Assembly (NCBI GenBank): GCA_014155875.1
Contig: JACEFZ010014447.1
Coordinates: forward strand, 10,001 to 74,000
DNA: 64,000 nt
Origin: Cepaea nemoralis
Lineage: Eukaryota; Mollusca; Gastropoda; Stylommatophora; Helicidae
Reading direction: 5' to 3'
Below the pieces are notes generated by a model that saw only the letters and a list, made by a program, of their open reading frames with translations, had not been told where the DNA came from and did no database searches. Both the position numbers and the translations under genes were made by a program. This document shows positions 44,036-56,046 of this stretch, in pieces; position 1 is the first letter of the stretch, and the number at the start of each line of letters is the position of its first letter.

Positions 44036-47000
44036 TCATCGTCATCATCTTCCACTTCTGACGTCAAGCGTCTTGGGGAGGAATAATTTGCGTTCCAGCG
44101 CCCGGTGGGCGGTACTGGATAGTGTCATTCCGTGTGGTTGTACAATGTCTTTGATGTCGTCAATCAATTTTCCTCCCTGACGTCCTCGTGATCTCGTCGC
44201 AGATGATCTTTGATGTAAAGCCAGTGATGGTAGTTGCTGATGTTGCATTCTAACGACATGGCCAAACCACTTGATCTTCTGTCTTTCAATAAATGTGGCA
44301 CACGGTGTTGATCCCACAGTCTGTCTGATAATAGCATTTCTTACTCGGTCTCGGATTGTTAAGTGGCAGCTCTACTCAGGCATCTCATTTCGCATGTGTT
44401 GATTTTGTGAAGGTGTAATTTGGATAAAGTCCAGGTTTGAGATTGGTAGCATGGGGTTGGTGTGAATATGCTGTTTATTATCTGTCGTTTTGCGGACATG
44501 GTTATATTTGGATGTTTCAGTAAAGGTGAGATGAGATGAGATGAGATGAGATGAAAGTGGGGAGTCGCGGCAGTCTAGTGTTTAGCACACTTGCCTGCCA
44601 ACCATGTGTGCATGTGTTCTAATCCCCATCAAAACAGTGATTTTGTTGTTGCACACCCACAGGTAACATCCTGAGATATTCTCAACGTGTATCCTATTCA
44701 GGGCCAACAAGGCTTCTTCACTTCTTAACACAGTTGAGAAAATCTGAAGATGTTTCATCTAGAAAGTCTGCAACGCACAGGGAGAAAGAATCAGCGGGAG
44801 ATCAAAAGAACACAGGAAGAAGAGAATGAAAATCAGAGCTGAATAATGTAGGGAAATCACAGAAGGAGCTGCAGGAAATATCAGAATATAGAACGACTTA
44901 TCGGGAGTTGATTGATGACGTATGCCCCAATAAAGGATAAAAGGCATATGAAGAAAAGTTCTAAAAGTGCACTAGCTTTTTGACATCTGATTTCGATTTC
45001 TCTGTCCAATCTGCCATCTTCTGTGATCATACTTCAAAGATATTTGAATTCTTTAACTTGTTTCAGAATTGTGCTATGTATCTGTATACTTAGTGGGCCC
45101 GGTGATCTGCTAACTCGCATTACTTCGGTTTTGGCTGTATTTATACTCATATTGTATCTCCTGCATGTTGAACTCAGATTATTAATGTGATTTAGCAGTC
45201 TGCCCTTGTCGCTATAAAACAGGCACTGATCGTCTGCAAATAGACGTTCATTTATTTCCTGTGGATCAATTGTTTCGTCTGGAGTAAAGAGTTCTAAATT
45301 TTATAAATCTGTTCTGTAAAGACTTGCTTCTTTGGATATTCTGTCCATGTAGATATTAAATAGCAGGGGAGAGATCACACATCCCTGCCTCACTCCTGTA
45401 TTGACTGTGAACATATCTGATTTACCTTCTTGTGTTCTTACTGCACTTCGGCTCGAGTGGTACATGGCTATGATGTTTTCTAGCAGTTGCCTTTGTATCC
45501 CATGGTCTTTAAGGATGGTCCATAATTTGTATCTGTCTACTCTATCGAAAGACTTTTCCTGATCTACAAACACAATATTCTGCTGGTCACGAAATTCGAT
45601 AGTTTTTTTTCACAAATTTGACTACGTGTAAATAATGCATCAGTGCAACTTTTACCTTTCCGAAAACCGAATTGTACTTTGTTTAAATGTTGTTCAACTA
45701 TGGGTCTTGCTCTTTGTTCCAATAGTTTTGCATACATTTTCCCTATATGGCTCAGGAGTGATATATCTCTGTATGTTTCGCACACTCTCATATTGCCTTT
45801 CTTTTTCCATATTGGTACTATTATTGCCTGTTGCCAATCATCTAGGACTTTTCTTTCTTCCCATGCTATATTAAAAGTCGTGTTAGCCATTTAACTCCTG
45901 TTTCCCTACAGGCCTGAATAGCTTCTATGGTTATTCCATCTGGACCTGGTGTTTTGTTTTTAGGACTTTTCTGTATAACTGCTTTGACTTCTGCATGTAT
46001 GACATTTGGTTCTTGCTGTCCCTGGCTTTTAGGCACAAAAGTGAGGTTTTCTATGTTATGTGTAGGGTTAAGTAGTTCTTGAAAGTATTCTGCCCACCTT
46101 GTTAGTCTTTGTTGTGGATTAAAGTCGAACCTCTTTTGCTGTTTATGACGGTGGTTGGGTTGTTGCATGCATCTGTTTCTCGTTGTGGTGACACGTTTAT
46201 AAAATTCTCTTGGGTAGTCTTTGCTAAGGGTCGCCATCTGTTCACCGTATATTCTCCAGGTTTCATCTTTAGATGCTCTAATTGTTTGTTTGGCATTACG
46301 TCGTGCTATTCTATAAATAATATAGTCCTGTTCAGATTTAGATATTATCCACGTTTTGAACGCTACCTTCTTTTTGAATATGCTATCTTTAACTTCGTTG
46401 TTCCGCCAGACTGTTCTTAATCTTTTGTTCTGCCCTACTTTCTTTGTTCCACATTTATTTTCCAGTGTGTCGAGCATGGCAGCCTTGAAAATTTTCCCTT
46501 CCTTATCTACGCTTGAGTGGTCATCAGGGATGTTCTTATGTAGGTTTTTGTTTCCTTGATTGAATTCGTCTTTACCTGTATTTTACTGAAGCCTCCTATA
46601 ATTGATGACATGTGTTGTTACCTTTGTGTTTCTTATTTTCCTTTATGTTGAAATTTTTTTTAATGTGACTCGTTTGTGATCAGTATCAACATCTGTATTT
46701 GTGAGTGCACTTGGATCTAATAGTAGTCTTCTGTCTGATTTCTTAATTAGAATAAAGTCAATTTGAGATGCTTGGTTTATGTCATTCCATTTATACCAGG
46801 TTTTGGTGTGGCTACGACGATGTTGAAAAAAAACAAACTATTTGCTATTAGTATACCGTGATCGGAGCATATGTTGAGTAGATGTTGACCATTGCTGTTA
46901 CATTCTGTGTCGCTGAATGGCCCCATGCAATCATCCCACGGTGTTCTTCGTGTGCCTATTCGTCCATTAAGATCACCCATCACAATAAGTTCATCTTTCT

Positions 47001-47512
47001 CCCTGGCATTATTTAACGTGTCTGCAAGTTTATCAAAATACTCGTCTTTGTCTTCGTCGCTGTAAGTGTCATTACATGGGGCGTATGTTTATATAAATGT
47101 TGTTGTTATATTTCTTTCTTTGATCTGTACTAGTATTATCCTTTCCGATATAAATTTAGTGTTAATAATGGATTTCGCTTTGTCTGGATGTAACAAAAAA
47201 CCCACTCCATGTTTAGCTGTATCTCGCTGGTCTACGCCACTCCATATAAGAACGTAACCTTCTTGTGTTCGTTTCGTGTTCTGCCCCTTTTTCCTAGTGT
47301 CTGCGAGTCCTAATATTTGAATATTTGATGTTTTCATAAACTCTACGAGAGCTGGTTCCTTATATCCTAGACCAGTAAGATTCCAAGTCGTGAAAATCTT
47401 GTTTTTTTTGTTAGTCAGCTTGTTGTTGTTCGGCTTCGGTGTGTTTCCGGCGTGAACGCTGATAGATTTGCGTTTTCCTTTCAATTCCCTCCATAATTTT
47501 CGAGCAATGGTA
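44036..47512 (-). pseudogene. nearly full-length RTE-like LINE with endonuclease and reverse transcriptase, decayed
   Basis: On the minus strand: an AP-endonuclease region from about 47484 (FTTWNLTGLGYKEPALVEFM, ILGLADTRKKG, GVGFLLHP, YAPCNDTYSDEDK after an in-frame stop, IVMGDLNGRIG, and after a frameshift in a T run QIDFILI and TDHKRV). Then comes an RT region (NKTPGPDGITIEAI near 45940, KKGNMRVCETYRDISLLS, VQFGFRKGKSC, VFVDQEKSFDRVD, GVRQGCVISPLLFNIYMD, LFADDQCLFYSD) and a C-terminal part to about 44041 with a GATGAT-type tail. The DQ after FAD links it to family 4. Several frameshifts and stops make it inactive. A foreign 0.44-kb repeat (44526-44966) splits the C-terminal region. It was inserted into the 70-bp repeat array. 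Confidence 0.9.
44526..44966 (+). mobile_element. 0.44-kb repeat S, right copy, inserted in the LINE
   Basis: Plus-strand (GATGA)n then GGGGAGTCGCGGCAGTCTAG and TGTGTTCTAATCCCC, continuing to AAGTTCTAAAA. The LINE reading resumes on either side (CQKASA before; LLLKHPNIT after), so this copy arrived after the LINE. About 97% identical to the left copy in inverted orientation. Confidence 0.88.
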
Positions 47513-47720
47513 CTTTAACAAATAAATTCCATGAGAAGCAGTTTGACGTAAATTTTACAGTTTATTTAAACATCCTTGTAGAAGTTGTGTTACGTAAACA
47601 CTGTTTTACATGAACGTTGCTTTTTTCTTGAACATTCTTCAAGAAGTTGTTGTTGTCAAACTTTGTGAAACACATTTTACACTAACTCCACGTTTTTATT
47701 TATCATTCTTCAAGAAATTG
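47513..47720. repeat. 70-bp repeat family block with heat-shock-element-like palindrome
   Basis: Three diverged units. At 47626-47646 TTCTTGAA and TTCAAGAA are inverted around a 5-bp centre, giving a TTCnnGAAnnTTC pattern. Continues the block interrupted by the LINE. Confidence 0.7.
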
Positions 47721-48109
47721 CGTTGTATGAACTTTTATTTAAAGTTATGTTTTTATTGGGAAAAGCTTCGAAGCATTGTCCTCGGGTCGTTGGGTTGTAA
47801 TTAAAACGTTTTGGCTGTTGCCAAACACGCGCATACTCGTGGAGATGGAGGCGATCATGACGCTGTCTTAGTCTCTGTCTTCTGACATTTAAGGAAGTTG
47901 ATGCTATTTATATTATCTATTGCCTTGTTATTTAATCTTTTCGTATGCTTCTTTTTCTGTATGTCTCTAAGTCCTCCACTCCATCTCGCCTGTTGATTGA
48001 AGTCCTCAAATCCATCTCTCCCGTTGATATAAGTTCGATTCGCAAATTAAACCAGAGGCCACTTTTCCAGGTCCAGAGAAGTATTCGGGCTATGCCATAT
48101 TTGTAATTT

Positions 48110-48310
48110 ACCATTCAGCACACAGTGGGTGGTGTGCCTAGTATCCCATCGGCAGCCTTTATTCCCCAGAATGTGTCCAGATATTTTAGGCCAAATCCAC
48201 CTGGAAGCTAAGGTTGATTTTTAAACTTCCCCGCTTTGATAGGCATTCGAACGCATGACTACCATCCGTCAGCCAAGCTAACTTGCCAGTACTCTGCCGC
48301 TGATCCTTAC
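48110..48310 (-). mobile_element. SINE family D copy
   Basis: CACAGTGGGTGGTGTG... and GATAGGCATTCGAACGC (B-box-like in reverse) parallel 33583-33775. Decayed. Confidence 0.6.
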
Positions 48311-48894
48311 TCTGTTAATTTGCCATAGAAATGTCGTCTGTATTATTTGTACGGCTTTGAGAGCTCATCCTACAACGCCTGCAGCTGTCAACACCTCCTC
48401 TTTTGTTTTCTTCTTTATCCGTGATGCTCGTAACATGTTTCCAAAAATGACATGTCCACTTGGCACAGTTGTCTATCGTAACTTATTGTCTAGCTATGCC
48501 ACTAGCGCACAACAGACCACACACAGATTCGAAATTGGCAGACGCGGGTAGGAAATCCCTGGAAGAGCCACATACGTTAGTTTATTTAATCATGACAGAA
48601 GAGACCCGAAGTCTCCATGCACACTCATTGCATTAGCCCCTGAACTGCCGTAATTAACAGAGTTTCTGATCAACTACAGGGGGTAACCGGTTAACGTCGG
48701 TGTTACGTTCTTGGAAAATGAGAATTTAAGTGAAACGACGTATAGCGAAACACTATTTCCCATAGAATTAAATTACATGCAGTGTATTATGTAATGTTTA
48801 TTTTGATGTACTATTAAAAGCTTGTATATAAATAAAGGACAATTGTACAATCCATAATGCGCATTGGGCACATGCTTCGGGACCCACAGTTTAA

Positions 48895-49025
48895 GAGCAT
48901 TTGGCACTCGGCGAGTAATGTAGTCTTATGTCAAAGACTGCTTTTACTTTCCAAGACATTTTCTGGTACTCATTTTAGGCTGAGTGGACGAAGTCAATTT
49001 TCGAAATCCATTTGGATACTGCTCG
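48895..49025 (-). mobile_element. SINE family D partial copy
   Basis: GGCACTCGGCGAGTAATGTAG and CTTTCCAAGACATTTTCTGG match 33583-33680. Truncated where the LINE at 49029 begins. Confidence 0.6.
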
Positions 49026-49028
49026 TAG

Positions 49029-49497
49029 AAAAACTAAGAAGTACTTTACAATACAATCTTCCTACCAACTCTATGCTACCAATGCCAAACCTGAACAATG
49101 ACAGAAAAAGAGAAAAGAAACATCACAACAACAGAAATGAGGTTCCTGAGAAGAATACTTAATGTATCAAGAAGAGATAAGATCAGAAATGAAGAAATCA
49201 GGACTAAAGTGGGGGTTAAAGCAGCACTAGATTTTATTAGAAAGCAGCAAGTCAACTGGTTTGGCTACGCAAGTAGGTTACCAGTCAACAGCATGCCACA
49301 ACAAGCAATGATGTACAGACCAGATGGAAACAGAGGAAGAGGCCGACCACGTAAACGTTGGACAGAGGAAATAGCAGAGTCCACGGGGAATATCGATATA
49401 TGAAGCCCATAATCGGGCACTCTCACGAAGTTTGTACTTCACCTCGACACCGCAAGGTACAAGAGGAACATGATGAGATGAGATGATGAGATTTGGA
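49029..49497 (+). pseudogene. RTE-like LINE family 4, 3' fragment
   Basis: The plus strand reads LYNTIFLPTLCYQCQT (one stop after it), TEKEKRNITTTEMRFLRRIL, VNWFGYASRLP and GRGRPRKRWTEEIAESTG, then the family UTR and a GATGAGATGAGATGATGAG tail at 49471-49495. Very close to 26459-26790, hence also recent, but 5'-truncated and with an early stop. Confidence 0.85.
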
Positions 49498-49565
49498 TGA
49501 GGATTCAAACCCATGATCACCGGGCCTACATGAGGGCGTCTAGCCCGCCACTATCGGTTCTCAAC
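49498..49565 (-). mobile_element. tRNA-like SINE head
   Basis: Plus-strand GGATTCAAACCCATGATCAC and GGGCGTCTAGCCCGCCACTA read in reverse as B box and A-box region. Short remnant. Confidence 0.5.
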
Positions 49566-49735
49566 ATCAATAAGTGCCCTGCTGACAAGCGTGATTGATC
49601 ACTCTCCTCCACGTGAACAGAATATATCAATGTATGTCTGTGTGAGTTTCCTGCCACGTTGAAAGCTGTGTTTACGACAGATCGGGGACTGTTCCAATAT
49701 ATGTATAGTACAATGCCAGGCCTGAAACGTCTGCC

Positions 49736-49738
49736 TGT

Positions 49739-49772
<34 letters not shown>

Positions 49773-49775
49773 ACC
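49736..49775. repeat. (CTGC)n microsatellite
   Basis: About nine CTGC units. Confidence 0.9.
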
Positions 49776-50217
49776 TGCCAGCCCCGTAGTCATGTATTCG
49801 AATCCCCATCCAGGCCATTTTAATTTTTTTTATTTTTAATGACCTGAGCTCCAAGATCAACCCAATGCGACATGAGTGCTTTGGAATGTCCTGGAAAGTA
49901 GAGGTTGCCGACGTGATATTGACCACGTCACACATCGAGTACCAATTAATCCATACAAATTTGGGAGTAGCACCATACATAACAATGCGCCGTAAAGGGT
50001 GTAAATTGAACCTTTGCTTTATGTTTACGGCCGCGACTGATTTCTAACTCTCGATACGGTATGTTGGGGAAATGTGAAATTGTGTTACTACCCCTAAGTC
50101 TACAATGGTCCAAACTCATAATAAACAAGTTCTCCGACGACCACACACAGATGGCATGAGCTAGATACCAGTGTTTATATAAATATTGATCTTGCATCTT
50201 ATTCCACAAACGCTAGA

Positions 50218-50430
50218 GAGTCTCTGTGGCGAAGTGGTCACTCTTCCGGCCTCGTTCTCCGAAGGTCATGGGTTCGATCCCAGAATACGCCGTTCGGTTT
50301 ACAATTACAATTTTCTCGGAGCTCTGTGCTTTTCTTTGTGTGACGTTTTCTGCCCACCGCTCTTGCGGAAAGAGACGAGTCATTTGGGATGAAACCGCGT
50401 GCAATGAAGTCGATCTTCATGCCTCAACTT
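50218..50430 (+). mobile_element. SINE family C, tRNA-derived
   Basis: A box CTGTGGCGAAGTGGTCACTC at 50224 and B box GGGTTCGATCCCAG at 50271 with class-II-like spacing, then an unrelated body (TCTCGGAGCTCTGTGC ... GAAGTCGATCTTCATGCC). Single copy in this window. Confidence 0.75.
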
Positions 50431-51225
50431 CTTTATTATTTAAAACTCCAAATACACCTTAAAGCTTCTAACATGGCTCTTTACTCTATTATCACTTCCT
50501 ATGCCGTAAGAACAGAACAATTGAAGTAGGTGTCTAGTTATTCTCCTTTCTTCGTCAGGCTCTCAGAAACACACATAAACATACATCTGAAGACATAGGG
50601 ACATTCTTCCAGTAGTTGATTTTCTCCGTTTTGTGTTGAATGTGAAAACTTCTGGTGACGTGCACCGTCTCTATCGCCATGAACCGTGTGAATAAAACAG
50701 AACACACGCTGTTGGGGAGACCTATCGCATGAGTCGGCCTTGGGAATATCATTAGCTTGGAATGACATCACAGGATGCTGACTTCTTTTGTCACTTCTGG
50801 CATAATATTTCAAGCTGTTAGAATATGTGCTGGTGTTTCCACTCTCATCATGTGGGCAACAAGCTTAACTGACTGTGCCATATTTATGATAAGCTGTCTT
50901 TGTTTGTTAGTACTTTTCACAACATTTTAGATTACACACATTGGCTGTTCAAGCACGAGCAGGGGCTTCGCTGAAAGGGTCTCAGAGACTGCCATTTGCA
51001 AACATGGATTTCCAGAGCACATGTTTTAAGACTGTCTAGAATTTGCCAGACACAGAATGCAAACTTGAGTCACAAGAGCAACAATGCACGGAGCGCTTCA
51101 GGAGCTTCAGTTAAGATCACAAGTGTGTAGTCAGGTTTCCTGTCTGACGAGCTACATAGCAAAGAATTGATCGACGACGACAGCAACGTAGAAGAGAAGG
51201 AGGAGGCGGTACAGGAGGAGGAGAA

Positions 51226-51420
51226 GAAGAAGAAGAAGAAGAAGAAGAAGAAGAAGAAGAAGAAGAAGAAGAAGAAGAAGAAGAAGAAGAAGAAGAAGAA
51301 GAAGAAGAAGAAGAAGAAGAAGAAGAAGAAGAAGAAGAAGAAGAAGAAGAAGAAGAAGAAGAAGAAGAAGAAGACGAAGACGAAGAAGAAGAAGAAGAAG
51401 AAGAAGATGAAGAAGAAGGG
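51226..51420. repeat. (GAA)n microsatellite, about 195 bp
   Basis: Nearly pure GAA with a few GAC and GAT variants, continuing into GGA-rich purine sequence to about 51535. The strand bias makes about 350 bp almost all purine. Confidence 0.97.
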
Positions 51421-51865
51421 GGAGGGGGAGGAGGAGGAGATGAAACAGGAGCAGATGATGATGACGAGGGGGACAAGGAGGAAAAGGAAAAGAAGAAGAA
51501 CAAAAAGAGGAAGGAAGAGATGGGGGGGGGGTGTGAGAAAAAGACATAGTATGTGGAAGCTCTGAAAGCTTATTGCTAGACAAAGATTAGCAATAATGAA
51601 ACAGCTTGTCAACGTCAGATACTTACTCAAATCTATATCCAGGAGAGGAAGACTCCCAATGTCAAGGTGTTTTCTCAAACCTGCAGCACATTAAACAGCA
51701 TGTGCATTAAACAATAATCAGCCTTTGATCACAAGAGAGAAAATAACCAGACGGATTTTTCAAAAATATAATCATCATCACAACCATCATCCGTTTTATC
51801 ATCATTAATAAAATCTGTATGGCCATCACGTTCCACACGCCGGTAAGCTGGACCTAAATGTTGAA

Positions 51866-52005
51866 TTCTCGTTTCAGAAAGCAATGGCAAACTACTCAAC
51901 ACAACATTGCCTAGTTACTCACAAACGGTCAACAGGGGCTGGATGTGACTGTAATGTCCTCCAGAACACATGTAGTTTGCAATGCCACTAGGTCATGGTG
52001 AGGCG
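51866..52005 (+). mobile_element. SINE family B, 3' part
   Basis: TTTCAGAAAGCAATGGCAAA through a degraded end near TGCAATG. The head is missing. Confidence 0.7.
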
Positions 52006-52199
52006 GGAGAGCGTGATTCCTTTCGTAATTGACATTACCTCCACACAGACCAGGCCGTGACAGGTAAAGCAGGTAAAGACAAGTCACATACGGCCGCTGT
52101 CAACTTAAAGCCACTTCTAATTAACATTGTGAAAACCAAAGCTATGATTTGTATCGTCACAATACGCATGCACAGAATGATTGTTGCTATCACCACCAG

Positions 52200-52760
52200 G
52201 GTAATAATCACAATCAATCGCCATTACCATCATCAACATCATCATTAGCACTACAGTCATCATCACTAGCATCATCACTAGCATCATCACTAATACCATT
52301 AGCACCATCATCATCATGGTCTTGAACGGCATCACCGCTATAATCACCATCATCATGATCATCATCAAAATGAAAGTCTGTCTAAGAATAGTCTAAGTGG
52401 GAAATCCTTAAACATAGGTTTGTTAGATGTGTACTCACTCCATATTGTTTAAGTATTTTTTTTAAAATTATTATTGTTATAAACATCACTAAATCACCAC
52501 AGCCACCATCACTAGCATCATCATCACTACAGTCACCAACATTAACATTATCACAGTCACCAACACCACAACCACCATCGACGTCATCACTACCATATTT
52601 ATCATCATCATAACAGCTACCAGGATTACGGTAACATGAACACCAACACCTCCATAATCACCATCATTATCAATACAACCACCAAACCGTTACATCATCA
52701 AAGTCACTTATATGATCATTACCACCATCACGATTATCAACAGTCACTAATATTAAAACA
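52200..52760. repeat. degenerate CAT/CAC trinucleotide-rich region
   Basis: CATCATCAC, ACCACCATCA and similar triplets dominate about 560 bp with interruptions. An old microsatellite. No coding evidence. Confidence 0.8.
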
Positions 52761-53671
52761 TTCACTTTAATAAAGAATAACTTATTACAACTTTTCTTCT
52801 AATGCCACAAAGAGAAGAAGAAGAAAGATAACGAGGATGTCAATAGGAAAGAGCAAATGAAGAAGCAGACAGAGAAGTTGCAAGAAAAGTAGAAAATAAT
52901 GAAGGGGAATAATACAAGCACGATTACTATTACAACACTGACTTCTTACATTCAAGAACTGATGTCTTTTTGTCTGCACTCAGGTGGCTTTTGTTGATCT
53001 TACCGGCAATCAACTGTGACAGTGCTGAAGAAGCTGTTCAGAGTGTAAGAGATACACGATCAGCATCCACTAGTACGACACACTTCCGGATTGTCAGTGT
53101 GGGTTTATAATATAAAGTACTGTGTGGTAAGTGGAGGTCATTATTACTCTATTCTGTGTCTTCTGTTTCTCTTCGAAGCTATTATATACTATCGCATTGG
53201 TCACTTGTTCATCACTAGTAACAGTTAATGTCACATGATTCTACATAGTCATTAGTGGTCACTATGACGTTCTTTTACAAGGTCAGTAGTGGCCATTATT
53301 ACATTCGTCTGCAGAGTAGCTAAAATGTATCAGACAAAATTCACTTAATGTCTAAGAAGACAATAAACGATTCTAAAGTAGATGATTCCGTCAGCTCGTC
53401 TAACTGTCCCAGTGTCCATATGCTACATATCCATTCTAGATATTGTAGTCACAATGAAGTTAACTAAATATAAGCTTGCATTCTTACACTTATCTTGCGA
53501 ATAAAACAGAACCAACATCACCATCATCACGTGCCATGCAAAGTGGCTTTGTCTCTTTACAGATCGATGTCGGTCGTTGTCAGTAATGAGCAATTCAAGT
53601 GATGACATTACTTCACGCCCTGGTCTTGGACCATCACACATCATCTCACTCGGTCTACTCCTACAGATGTT

Positions 53672-54130
53672 ATTTGCAACGAGAAAAGAGTGTTGAGGTG
53701 CTACATAGAACCTGGGATTTTGTATGGATGTGAAGCGTGGGCAATGAGCAGACAAGTTGAAAAACATCTGATGGCTGTGGAAATGTGGTTTCTGAGGAGA
53801 ATGCAAAGAATACCATGGACAGACAGAAAAACCAATGACCAAGTACTACAAGAAACAAATGAAAACCGTAAACTGATTAGAGAAATTAGACGTAGACAGT
53901 CACAGTTTTTTGGTCACGTTATGAGAAGAAATAAATTGGAGAACTTGGTGACAACTGGCAAGATCGAGGGGAAGAAACACAAGGGGAGTGCAGAGAAGTA
54001 AATACCAGGATGGCTTGGCCACGTGGCATGGTCGAGACAAGAACACTGAGCTGATCCACGACTCTGGTGATCGAGTGAGATGGCGAAACATGACCGCCCA
54101 CAATTACCGGCATGGCACATGATGATGATG
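53672..54130 (+). pseudogene. LINE family 1 pol C-terminus, copy 3
   Basis: The plus strand reads RVLRCYIEPGILYGCEAWAM, EMWFLRRMQRIPWTDRKTND, FFGHVMRRNKLENLVTTGKI, then after a frame change WLGHVAWSRQ...-type text and HLITGMAHD-like text. It ends in a (ATG)n tail at 54118-54130. A 103-codon open segment remains, followed by a frameshift near 53990. Confidence 0.85.
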
Positions 54131-55396
54131 ACCCCTGCAGCTGATCTTCCATGTCGTCAACATGTTCTCCGTTGCCGCCCTCCTCATTATATTGCTAAAG
54201 AACACAGTTTGCCCGTGTTGTGCATAATGTTCTGCTTTTATTTAAACAACATACTTGCAATATAAACACTAAATGTGGAAACAGCAGACATAACGAAGAC
54301 AGTTGTGGCCTGGTAACTAATGCTGCCTCGTGTTAAAGACACGCTAAAAAAGAACCAATATGAACACATACGAAGTACTTAGACGCGACTAAAGAGAACT
54401 GGCAGGAGCCTGGCTGCCCATTCTCAAAGACAACATGACCAGGAAGAGCAGAGGAACCAGGAACACGTTTCTGGAAACCAGAACAACATGTCTTAGCCAG
54501 CCTAGGGGAATAAAACTGAATATAGCAATGAGTGATGCAGAATACAGGCGAAAGTAGCAGCAAGAAAGTAAAGACGTGCACTGTTTGTCAATGGACAGTA
54601 TGTAGTCCATTGGATGTTATACAATACACGGGTATACGATAAAATACCAGCACACCATGTTGACGAGCAATATAGACATTTAGAAAAACAACGCAACAAT
54701 GCACAAATCCAATACTAGTCTATGCGGTGAGGACCATATTCTCATCAAAAGACAACAAACTAAAACTAGTAAAAACCTTAATGGAGGAGAACATTAACAG
54801 CGATAGAGGTAGACGATATCAAATATATAACTGGACAGACAACATCTAGGATTGGCGTTCTATGCATATTTGTTGTTGGATCGTAAATGGTGTGACCCGA
54901 AGTATGCGGTTCATGGCTTGTTCATCATCAAGGATGCATTCCTGTGCTGTCATTCTGTCTGTGAACATCTTAATTTATACGTTGTTTGCGTGGTTCCCCC
55001 CCCCCCCCCCCTTAAAAATGAAAACTGATTATCGTGAGTATTTCCTAAATTTTATTTTATTTTCAATGCTTAATTATCCATTATGTCTCTGGAGTGTGTT
55101 ATCAAACTTAATTTGCCTAATTTTTCAGATTGTATTGAAAACGAAAAGCTAAAGTACCATTTAACATATTTGTATTGGGCATGTGGTGGTTGAATCATAG
55201 TTGTATAGACGAATCGTTCCTCCAGGGGTAATGTTGTGACTACCCCCCCCCCCACCCCCCCCCCCCCCCCCCCCCGGTAGCCTTCACTACCTGCTATCCA
55301 TTTCAGGCTGATTCGATCTGGGAGCCCTTTTCTATCTAACACCATCTTGATGCGAATTGGAACAAATGACCACCGGCCGTAGGCAAGCGTCTAGCC
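54131..55396. other. spacer without recognised gene
   Basis: Contains poly-C runs at 54997-55010 and 55243-55275. No similarity recognised on either strand. Confidence 0.45.
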
Positions 55397-56040
55397 CAGG
55401 GGTGTCAAACTCAATTGCTCAGCGGGCCAAAATTCAAATCACGCGTAAGATTGCAGGCCGAACAGGATAAACATTCAATAAGCCGAAAATTAAACTTTTT
55501 TAAAAACATTAATATAAATTAAAACAGAAAATAGTTTTAATAATAAAAAATCATTTTCATCATTTTCACTCGTGTGTCAATTTGTCAGAGAATGATGTTT
55601 GGCATCTTTTCTTGGCTACAAGTTTGTTTATGTTGGGAGTAATGTTCTGTGTCATTGAGATTCTCATGTTGGACTGCAAGTTTTCATCAGTGAGACGACT
55701 CCTGTGGTGATGTTTTGTTAATCTTCATCACATAAAACAGCTGCTCACACAGATATGTGCTACCAAACATGCTCAAGATTCGAGCCGCATGTAGATGAAG
55801 CCGGGGCATCTCTTCAGGAATGAAACCAATGAACTGTGCAGGCCCCACAGTGTCGTACTTTGCCTTTAGTGTCCCATTACACTGCAACTCTGTTAACTCC
55901 ATCTGCAAATTTACAGGTGCAGTTTCCACATCTATGGCAAATGGATTACGAAACAGCTCGAAATTATTTTCTGTGCTTCAAAGTTACCAAAGCGCAGTGC
56001 AAACTCGGCGCGAAGTATGCTAAGTTTTTCAGCAAAGTTT
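55397..56040 (-). pseudogene. hAT transposase C-terminus (GTF2IRD2-like) with 3' terminal repeat
   Basis: The left end is CAGGGGTGTCAAACTC, a known hAT terminus. The minus strand encodes EKLSILRAEFALRFGNFEAQ, then (after a frame slip near 55985) NPFAIDVETAPVNLQMELTE, FIPEEMPRLHLHAARILSMF and GSTYLCEQLFYVMKINKTS. This is the C-terminal hAT dimerisation region of the transposase type also domesticated as GTF2IRD2. The N-terminal part is missing and the copy ends at an (AAAC)n tract at 56047. Confidence 0.88.
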
Positions 56041-56046
56041 GCAATT

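Noticed and set aside
51070..51678. Poly-Phe/Ser/Leu/Lys frames
   Set aside because: Translations of the (GAA)n and purine-rich tract in different frames.
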